Made by a program: the position numbers and the translations under genes. Source: Sedimenticola sp. (GTDB lineage: Bacteria; Pseudomonadota; Gammaproteobacteria; Chromatiales; Chromatiaceae). Taken from it: a stretch of DNA of 9,621 bases. The stretch lies in contig JALVUB010000097.1 of NCBI GenBank assembly GCA_027023915.1, forward strand, positions 1 to 9,621, written 5' to 3'. The notes beneath the pieces were generated by a model. It had not been told where the DNA came from. It made no database searches and was given only the letters and a program-made list of their open reading frames with translations. Below, in pieces: positions 4,234-9,621 of the stretch (the first letter of the stretch is position 1; each line of letters begins with the position of its first letter).

Positions 4234-7038
4234 GTGAGCAAGTACAAGGACACACTCAATCTGCCCAAGACCGATTTCCCCATGCGCGGCAACCTCGCCC
4301 AGCGCGAGCCCGAGGCGTTGAAGCGTTGGGAGGCCCAGGGACTCTATCGGGCCATCCGGGAAGCGCGCGCCGGCTGCGAGAAGTTCATCCTCCACGACGG
4401 CCCGCCCTACGCCAACGGCGACATCCATATCGGCCACGCGGTCAACAAGGTGCTCAAGGACATCATCGTCAAGAGCCGCACCCTGGACGGCTATGACGCC
4501 CCCTACGTGCCCGGCTGGGACTGCCACGGCCTGCCCATCGAACTCCAGGTGGAGAAGAAGGTGGGCAAGCCGGGACAGAAGGTGAGCCCGCGCCAGTTCC
4601 GCCAGGCCTGCCGCGACTACGCCCGCAGCCAGGTGGAGCGGCAGAAGGCCGATTTCAAGCGGCTGCTGGTGCTGGGCGACTGGGAGAATCCCTATCTCAC
4701 CATGAACTTCCAGCAGGAGGCGGATATCGTCCGTTCCCTGGGCAGGATCGTGGCGGCCGGTCACCTGCACAAGGGCTCCAAGCCGGTGAACTGGTGCACC
4801 GACTGCGGCTCGGCCCTGGCCGAGGCGGAGGTGGACTACCTGGACAAGCGCTCCCTGGCCATCGACGTGCGCTTCCCGGTGGCTGACGAGGCCGCCTTCC
4901 TGGCGCGCTGCGACATGGCTCAATCCGGCGAAGGCCCCCTGTCGGTGGTGATCTGGACCACCACCCCCTGGACCCTGCCGGCCAACCGCGCGGTGGCGCT
5001 CAACCCGGAGCTGGAGTACCTGGTGGTGCAGGCCGGCGACCAGCGGCTGCTGCTGGCCGAGGGGCTGGCCGACCAGGCGCTGGCCCGCTGGGGGGTGGAG
5101 AACCCGGTGCGGCTGGGTCATTGTCGCGGCCAGGATCTTGAAGGTCTGGATCTGCTGCATCCTTTCTACGACCGCAAGGTGCCGGTGATCCTGGGCGAAC
5201 ACGTCACCCTGGAGGCCGGCACCGGTGCCGTGCACACCGCCCCCGGCCACGGCCTGGAGGACTACGTGGTGGGGCAGCAGTACGGCATCGAGGTGGACAA
5301 CCCGGTGCTGGGCGACGGCCGCTTCCGCGACGACCTGCCGCTCTTCGGCGGCCAGCACGTCTTCGAGGCCAACGGGAAGGTGGTGGAGGTGTTGCGGCAG
5401 AAGGGCGCCCTGCTGGCGGTGGAAAAGATCGATCACAGCTATCCTCACTGCTGGCGTCACAAGACCCCCATCATCTTCCGCGCCACGCCCCAGTGGTTCA
5501 TCAGCATGGACCAGAACGGCCTGCGTGACGCCGCCCTGGCCGAGATCGAGCGGGTGGAGTGGCTGCCCGCCTGGGGCCGGGAGCGCATCCGCGGCATGGT
5601 GGAGAACCGCCCCGACTGGTGCATCTCGCGCCAGCGCGCCTGGGGCGTGCCCATCACCCTCTTCGTCCACCGCGAGAGCGGCGAGTTGCACCCGCGCACC
5701 GGCGAGCTGTTCGAGGCGGTGGCGCAGCGCATCGAGAAGGAGGGCATCGACGCCTGGTTCGACCTCGATCCCGCCGAGCTGCTGGGCGATGAGGCGGCGC
5801 AGTACGAGAAGGTCACCGACACCCTGGATGTCTGGTTCGACTCCGGGGTCACCCACGCCTGCGTGCTCGACCGCCGGCCGGAGCTGAAGCGGCCGGCCGA
5901 GCTCTACCTGGAGGGCTCCGACCAGCACCGGGGTTGGTTCCAGTCCTCCTTGCTCACTTCGGTGGCCATGACCGGCGAGGCCCCCTACAAGGCCTGCCTC
6001 ACCCACGGCTTCACCGTGGACGCCGAGGGCCGCAAGATGTCCAAGTCCCTGGGCAACGTGGTGCAGCCGCAGAAGGTGATGAAGAGTCTGGGGGCCGACA
6101 TCGTGCGCCTCTGGGTGGCGGCCACCGACTACCGCGCCGAGATGGCGGTTTCCGACGAGATTCTCAAGCGCATGGCCGACGCCTACCGCCGCCTGCGCAA
6201 CACCCTGCGCTTCCTGCTTGCCAACCTGTTCGACTTCGATCCCGACAAACACGCCGTGGCGCCGGCCGGGATGGTGGAGCTGGACCGCTGGATTTTGGAC
6301 GAGGCGCGCCAGTTGCAGCAGGCGGTGGTGGCGGCCTACCGCGACTACAACTTCCACCTCATCTACCAGAAGGTGACCCAGTTCTGCGTGGTGGAGCTGG
6401 GTGGCTTCTACCTGGACGTAATCAAGGACCGCCAGTACACCTGCAAGAAGGAGAGCCTGGCGCGCCGCTCCTGCCAGACCGCCATCTTCCACATCGCCGA
6501 GGCGATGGTGCGCTGGCTGGCGCCCATTCTCAGCTTCACCGCCCAGGAGGCGTGGGAGAAGCTGCCGGGCGAACGGGACCCCTTCGTCTTCACCCAGCGG
6601 TGGCACCAATTCCCGGAGGGGGAGGCGGAGCGCCGGCTGGAGGGCGGGGACTGGCAGCGGCTGCTGGCGGTGCGTGGCGAGGTGAGTCGGGAGCTGGAGC
6701 GGATGCGCAAGGCGGGCGAGATCGGCTCCTCCCTGGATGCCGAGGTGACCCTCTACTGCGACGATGACTTGCGCAACAGCCTGGAGAAACTGGAGGACGA
6801 GTTGCGCTTTGCTCTCATCACCTCCTATGCCCGGGTGGAGCCTTTAGAAAAGGCGGTTGATGCCGATGAAACAGAACTGACGGGGTTGAAACTGATTGCC
6901 AAGGCGTCGACGCACTCCAAGTGCGTGCGTTGTTGGCACCACCGCGAGGACGTGGGCAGCCATCCCGACCATCCCGAACTGTGTGGACGTTGCGTGGAAA
7001 ATGTGGAAGGCGAGGGAGAGAGGCGGCGGTTTGCGTGA
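4234..7038 (+). CDS. ileS: Isoleucyl-tRNA synthetase
   Basis: IleRS charges tRNA-Ile in the cytoplasm and edits misactivated valine. The 934-residue length and the signatures are those of the bacterial IleS1 type: HIGH at 65-68 (in NGDIHIGHAVNK), KMSKS at 601-605, and a C-terminal zinc knuckle with Cys897, Cys900, Cys917 and Cys920 (CVRCW and ELCGRC). The editing region is recognisable in VIWTTTPWTLPANRAV and TGAVHTAPGHGLEDY. The start is GTG 4234, with AGGA at 4220-4223; the N-terminus SKYKDTLNLPKTDFPMRGNL aligns with E. coli IleS. It follows ribF after 33 bases, the usual ribF-ileS-lspA order. Most of the gene is very GC-rich (70% in 5881-5940), but from about 6840 to the end it falls sharply (48% in 6841-6900), with codons like the outer genes. 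Confidence 0.98.
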   Translation: MSKYKDTLNLPKTDFPMRGNLAQREPEALKRWEAQGLYRAIREARAGCEKFILHDGPPYANGDIHIGHAVNKVLKDIIVKSRTLDGYDAPYVPGWDCHGLPIELQVEKKVGKPGQKVSPRQFRQACRDYARSQVERQKADFKRLLVLGDWENPYLTMNFQQEADIVRSLGRIVAAGHLHKGSKPVNWCTDCGSALAEAEVDYLDKRSLAIDVRFPVADEAAFLARCDMAQSGEGPLSVVIWTTTPWTLPANRAVALNPELEYLVVQAGDQRLLLAEGLADQALARWGVENPVRLGHCRGQDLEGLDLLHPFYDRKVPVILGEHVTLEAGTGAVHTAPGHGLEDYVVGQQYGIEVDNPVLGDGRFRDDLPLFGGQHVFEANGKVVEVLRQKGALLAVEKIDHSYPHCWRHKTPIIFRATPQWFISMDQNGLRDAALAEIERVEWLPAWGRERIRGMVENRPDWCISRQRAWGVPITLFVHRESGELHPRTGELFEAVAQRIEKEGIDAWFDLDPAELLGDEAAQYEKVTDTLDVWFDSGVTHACVLDRRPELKRPAELYLEGSDQHRGWFQSSLLTSVAMTGEAPYKACLTHGFTVDAEGRKMSKSLGNVVQPQKVMKSLGADIVRLWVAATDYRAEMAVSDEILKRMADAYRRLRNTLRFLLANLFDFDPDKHAVAPAGMVELDRWILDEARQLQQAVVAAYRDYNFHLIYQKVTQFCVVELGGFYLDVIKDRQYTCKKESLARRSCQTAIFHIAEAMVRWLAPILSFTAQEAWEKLPGERDPFVFTQRWHQFPEGEAERRLEGGDWQRLLAVRGEVSRELERMRKAGEIGSSLDAEVTLYCDDDLRNSLEKLEDELRFALITSYARVEPLEKAVDADETELTGLKLIAKASTHSKCVRCWHHREDVGSHPDHPELCGRCVENVEGEGERRRFA

Positions 7039-7104
7039 GCTCTGATTGTTGTGATTTCCCGCTCTCGGTGGAGGGGCAAGAAAGGCGTGGGATTTCGAAC
7101 TCTT

Positions 7105-7256
7105 GGAAAGCTCTGAAAAAGCCTTCCATGGCTTTAGCAGAGCCCGCCGTGTCGCAAACGTGGTTTGTGACTTGCTCCAGAATCAATGGCTTGGCGCCAT
7201 TGATTTTGTCGGCACTTCCTCGTGCCTGAGTAAGGTCTGAATTTTTCAGGCCTTCC
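7105..7256 (+). repeat. Multi-hairpin intergenic repeat, copy A
   Basis: This 152-bp noncoding element fills most of the unusually wide ileS-lspA gap (7039-7281). It aligns with 9484-9621 along the whole available length, roughly 85% by eye. It is built of successive hairpins: 7113-7140 (CTG..AAAGCC with GGCTTT..CAG), 7151-7171 (GTCGCAAAC with GTTTGTGAC), 7181-7205 (10-bp perfect stem AATCAATGGC with GCCATTGATT), a weaker one at about 7206-7222 (GGCAC with GTGCC) and 7232-7254 (AAGGTCTGAA with TTCAGGCCTT). The ends, GGAA and TTCC, are complementary. There is no open reading frame of note. The family is not one I can name with certainty. A nonautonomous mobile element or a structured RNA are both possible. 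Confidence 0.85.
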
Positions 7257-7281
7257 GTTGTTCCAGCTTGCAGGTAGTTAA

Positions 7282-7758
7282 ATGACTGGCAACTCAAGCA
7301 GAAAAATTCCCTGGCTTCTTCTCGCTCTCTTGGTGGCCATGGCCGACCAGCTCACCAAATGGTGGGTTTTGGAGAGCTTCGCGCCGGGGGAGGTGCGCCA
7401 GGTGACCCCCTTTTTCAACTTGGTACTCACTTTCAACAAAGGGGCGGCCTTCAGTTTTCTCAGCGGTGCTGGCGGCTGGCAACGCTGGTTTTTCGTCGGG
7501 CTCACCCTGGTCGTGGGGGTGGGGTTGATCGTCTGGTTGTGGCGTTTGCGGCCCGACGAAGGGCTCACCGCCCTGGGGCTTTCTCTCATTCTTGGCGGAG
7601 CAATGGGAAACCTGGTGGATCGCCTGCACTCGGGGCGGGTCACCGATTTTCTCGATTTTCACTGGCAGCAGTGGCACTGGCCCGCGTTCAACCTGGCCGA
7701 TTCGGCCATTACCCTGGGCGTGGCACTGCTGATTCTGGTTTCACTTCAGGAAAAATAA
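7282..7758 (+). CDS. lspA: Lipoprotein signal peptidase (signal peptidase II)
   Basis: LspA is an inner-membrane aspartyl protease that cleaves the signal peptide of diacylglyceryl-prolipoproteins. The 158-residue protein has four hydrophobic segments (about 10-30, 55-62, 69-88 and 136-156, the third and fourth clearest). It carries the family motifs DQLTKWW (22-28), FNKGAAFSF (51-59), GGAMGNLVDRL (105-115) and FNLADSAIT (136-144). The catalytic aspartates should be D122 (VTDFLDF) and D140 (NLAD), matching D124 and D143 of the P. aeruginosa enzyme. The ATG at 7282 has AGG at 7272-7274. It closes the murJ-lspA cluster. The fkpB and ispH genes that usually follow in Gammaproteobacteria are absent; oppositely oriented genes come next. 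Confidence 0.97.
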   Translation: MTGNSSRKIPWLLLALLVAMADQLTKWWVLESFAPGEVRQVTPFFNLVLTFNKGAAFSFLSGAGGWQRWFFVGLTLVVGVGLIVWLWRLRPDEGLTALGLSLILGGAMGNLVDRLHSGRVTDFLDFHWQQWHWPAFNLADSAITLGVALLILVSLQEK

Positions 7759-7786
7759 AAAACCCGGTCACTTCCATATGACCGGG
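7757..7786 (-). terminator. Rho-independent terminator of the ampD-btuF operon
   Basis: An 8-bp perfect stem (CCCGGTCA 7763-7770, TGACCGGG 7779-7786) with an 8-base loop is followed, on the minus strand, by TTTTTTATTTTT (7762-7751). The T-rich side overlaps the lspA stop codon. On the plus strand there is no T-run after the stem, so it is directional for the minus strand and at most a weak stop for lspA transcripts. Confidence 0.8.
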
Positions 7787-7868
7787 ATGTCGCCAGGCTT
7801 GGTCTGGTCATCCGTGTTGCCATCCCTGGCATCGAACTTCCCTGTTCAGTGCTCGTCCTGAACCTCCC

Positions 7869-8744
7869 TTATCGGCGACGGTTTGAGTATCTCTTTTTGC
7901 CTGCTGCCTGTCTGTCAGCATGAGCGGAACTCTTTGTAGGAAGATTCCTACAGAGCTGCCTAAGCCCTTTCACCAGTTTTGGACCGGGGCGTCCCAGGGT
8001 GGCGTCGAGCAGCAGGCTGGGACGGTTGGGCAACAGCGGGGTGGTAGGCGCGGTGAGCAGCACCAGTTGCGGATTGCGGGACATCAGGCTCTCCCTGCTG
8101 ATGGCCATCATTCCCCTGGGCTGATCCCCGTAAATGTTCGTCAGCCTGGCGCGCTGCAAAACCTCGTTGAGCCAGTGGCGCCCACCCACGGTCAAGGGGG
8201 GGGTCGGCCAGATTTGCAGGAACACCCGTTGTCGTGGCGCCATCGCTCTGTTCAAACAGGCGTTCTCCAGTGCCCTGCGAAAGCGGGTCGCCGCCTGGTG
8301 CCCGGCGGCCGCATCCCCGGTCAGTATGCCTAGCTTTTCAAGGGAGTCGGCAATGGTTTCCAGCTTTTCAGGTTCGCTGCGATAGACCGCTATGCCGGCT
8401 TTTTCCAGCCAGCGAAGATCCGCCGGATGGTTTCCAGAGGCCCAGGCCACCACCAGATCGGGTTGCAGTGCCAGTATCCGTTCCCGATCCAGAGGCCCGA
8501 GTGCGGGCAGGCGGGGTACCTTGGCGATCCGTTTGGGGTAGCCGCTGAATCCGGCCACCGCCACCAGTCTCTCATCCAGGCCCAGCGCCAACAGCAGCTC
8601 GGTTGCATGGGGGGAGAGAGTGACGATGCGGGTTGCCGGTCTGGCAAGGTGAACCTCCGAGCCGAGATCGTCCCGCACGCTGATTCCGGCGCCGGCCGTG
8701 GAGAGCAGCGGAAGCAGCGCCAGCAAAAGCAGGAATCTGCTCAT
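7869..8744 (-). CDS. btuF: Cobalamin-binding periplasmic protein, BtuF-like
   Basis: This is the periplasmic substrate-binding component of a class III ABC importer, most like BtuF, which delivers vitamin B12 to BtuCD. The 291 residues begin with a signal peptide (1-19, MSRFLLLLALLPLLSTAGA). The mature part has family motifs RIVTLSPHATELLLALG (39-55), FSGYP (66-70), LQPDLVVAWASGN (93-105) and RVFLQIWPTPPLTVGG (173-188), all close to E. coli BtuF. Two oddities are visible. The segment before RPGPKLVKGLRQLC (252-265) is about ten residues shorter than in E. coli, and the protein carries a 23-residue basic tail (269-291) beyond the usual end. Its ATG overlaps the ampD stop by four bases (ATGA, 8741-8744), so the two are cotranscribed and probably translationally coupled. 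No btuC, btuD or btuB is in the window, so another metal-chelate ligand cannot be excluded. Confidence 0.85.
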   Translation of the reverse strand: MSRFLLLLALLPLLSTAGAGISVRDDLGSEVHLARPATRIVTLSPHATELLLALGLDERLVAVAGFSGYPKRIAKVPRLPALGPLDRERILALQPDLVVAWASGNHPADLRWLEKAGIAVYRSEPEKLETIADSLEKLGILTGDAAAGHQAATRFRRALENACLNRAMAPRQRVFLQIWPTPPLTVGGRHWLNEVLQRARLTNIYGDQPRGMMAISRESLMSRNPQLVLLTAPTTPLLPNRPSLLLDATLGRPGPKLVKGLRQLCRNLPTKSSAHADRQAAGKKRYSNRRR

Positions 8745-9292
8745 AGCTTGTCAGCGAGCAGTGCCCGGTATTTCCGCCAGTCGAAAGCGGGGCCGGGATC
8801 TGTTTTGCGCCCTGGCGCTATGTCGCTGTGGCCAACGATGCGCTCGTTTGTGATGGCGGGAAACAGATGAAAGATCTGCCCGGTCACCTTGGCGAGTACC
8901 TGGTACTGGCGGTCGGTGTAGGGGGTTTCATCGGTTCCTTCCAACTCGATGCCGATGGAAAAGTCGTTACACCGTTCCCGTCCCTGGAAACAGGAAACAC
9001 CGGCGTGCCAGGCACGAAGGTTGAGGGGCACGAACTGGATCAAGCCGCCGTCCCGCCGGATCAGCAGATGGCTGGAGACCCGCAGTTCATGGATGGGTTC
9101 AAAATCGGGATGGCGATCCCCTGGCAGGCGGTTGAGAAAAAGCCGCTCGATCCAAGGACCGCCGAAGCTCCCTGGGGGCAGGCTGATGCCGTGAATCACC
9201 AGCAGATCAACCTCCACCCCCGGGGGACGGGCGTCACAGTTGGGGGACGGCAGGCGTTTCGCGCCTTCGAGCCAGAGACCGGTTTCGTTCAC
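8741..9292 (-). CDS. ampD: 1,6-anhydro-N-acetylmuramyl-L-alanine amidase AmpD
   Basis: AmpD is a cytoplasmic zinc amidase that removes the peptide from anhydro-muropeptides during peptidoglycan recycling. By keeping those low it represses inducible AmpC where an AmpR system exists. The 183-residue protein has the Amidase_2 pattern: H34 in LLVIHGISLPPG, E116 in IGIELEG, H155 in VGHSDIAPGRKTDPGP, K163 and D165. H34, H155 and D165 match the zinc ligands of Citrobacter AmpD (H34, H154, D164). FGGPWIERLF (43-52), RVSSHLLIRRDG (71-82) and AWHAGVS (94-100) are also typical. The start is GTG at 9292; no good Shine-Dalgarno sequence is seen, but the N-terminal alignment (WLEGAKRLPSPNCDARP) supports it. 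It is the first gene of a two-gene operon with btuF. No ampC or ampE is next to it. Confidence 0.96.
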   Translation of the reverse strand: MNETGLWLEGAKRLPSPNCDARPPGVEVDLLVIHGISLPPGSFGGPWIERLFLNRLPGDRHPDFEPIHELRVSSHLLIRRDGGLIQFVPLNLRAWHAGVSCFQGRERCNDFSIGIELEGTDETPYTDRQYQVLAKVTGQIFHLFPAITNERIVGHSDIAPGRKTDPGPAFDWRKYRALLADKL

Positions 9293-9483
9293 GATGGAAT
9301 CACTGCTGGTCGATTTAATTGATATTTCGGCTTTTCGGATCTCATTGTTTATGGCAATCGTATGTGACTGTTTTTCGGGAAGAATTCACAAAATTTCCGC
9401 ATTGCCTGCGTGCAAACATGGCATTCGTCACATTCAAACGGGAAAAGCCCGGGCACAATGGTACCCGTCAGTTGGTTCCCTTA
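9293..9483. other. Intergenic region upstream of ampD
   Basis: This stretch is AT-richer than its neighbours and holds the ampD leader and probably its promoter. The best candidate on the minus strand is an extended -10, TGC-CATAAA (9356-9348), 55 bases before the GTG, with a poor -35. An open frame on the plus strand crosses the region but has no conserved features and runs into the hairpin repeat. I see no RNA gene or terminator here. Confidence 0.4.
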
Positions 9484-9621
9484 GGAAGCTCTGGATAAAA
9501 GCCTTCCATGGCTTTATCAGCGCTCGCCGCGCCGCAAACGCGGTTTGCGGCTTGCTCCAAAATCAATGGCTTGGTGCCATTGATTTTGCCGGCACATCCG
9601 TGTGCCGGAAGAAGGCCTGAA
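9484..9621 (+). repeat. Multi-hairpin intergenic repeat, copy B (cut by window end)
   Basis: This is the second copy of the element at 7105-7256, in the same orientation, with its last part beyond the window. Hairpins are at 9491-9520 (ATAAAAGCC with GGCTTTAT, one bulge), 9531-9551 (GCCGCAAAC with GTTTGCGGC, perfect), 9559-9587 (AAAATCAATGGC with GCCATTGATTTT, perfect 12 bp) and 9589-9608 (CCGGCACA with TGTGCCGG, perfect 8 bp). The final hairpin begins at AAGGCCTGAA (9612-9621). Stems in this copy are more perfectly paired than in copy A. Confidence 0.85.

Noticed and set aside
5225..5887. Long plus-strand frames inside ileS (also 5934-6767)
   Set aside because: Out-of-frame translations of ileS, rich in R, P, S and A or G, with no motifs or ribosome binding site. 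They result from high GC3.
3001..6609. 1202-codon open frame antisense to ribF and ileS
   Set aside because: The translation is a low-complexity mix of L, G, A, V, H and Q with no recognisable motif. It mirrors the high-GC block, where stop codons are rare on the opposite strand. ribF and ileS on the plus strand have full family motifs.
7932..7955. Terminator at the 3' end of btuF
   Set aside because: The 10-bp stem lies inside the coding sequence and is not followed by a T-run on either strand. The terminator at 7757-7786 is much better.
9240..9620. Plus-strand 126-codon frame at the window end
   Set aside because: It starts inside ampD on the opposite strand and runs into the hairpin repeat; no motif or ribosome binding site. 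A real gene beyond the window cannot be judged.

Overview
The window looks like a chromosomal housekeeping region of a gammaproteobacterium. The gene order rpsT / murJ-ribF-ileS-lspA is the one known from Pseudomonas and many other Gammaproteobacteria, and all the proteins are of gammaproteobacterial type. I cannot name the species. A Chromatiales-like or sulfur-oxidiser lineage would fit, but that is inference.

Layout. Positions 1-38 are the 3' end of a tRNA gene, probably tRNA-Arg. A noncoding stretch (39-364) follows, in which the tRNA 3' end and its downstream terminator are tandemly repeated with a 150-bp period. It ends at a strong palindromic terminator shared with rpsT. rpsT (ribosomal protein S20) is on the minus strand with a near-consensus sigma70 promoter and diverges from the plus-strand cluster. 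That cluster is murJ (lipid II flippase, apparently starting at CTG), a secreted F5/8C (discoidin)-domain protein of unknown role, ribF (FAD synthesis), ileS (isoleucyl-tRNA synthetase) and lspA (signal peptidase II). The ileS-lspA gap holds a roughly 150-bp multi-hairpin repeat. A second copy begins at 9484 and runs off the end of the window. On the minus strand, converging on lspA, lie ampD (anhydro-muropeptide amidase) and a btuF-like cobalamin-binding protein, which overlap by 4 bp and have a terminator just past lspA.

Functionally the window mixes translation (tRNA, S20, IleRS), cell-envelope construction and recycling (MurJ, LspA, AmpD) and cofactor metabolism (RibF, BtuF). It contains no phage, transposase, CRISPR or defence gene. 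The notable features are noncoding or structural: the tRNA-derived tandem repeat, which resembles the E. coli tyrT/rtT arrangement; the dispersed multi-hairpin element with paired substitutions; the non-ATG starts (CTG for murJ, GTG for rpsT, ileS and ampD); and a block of clearly higher GC covering ribF and most of ileS.
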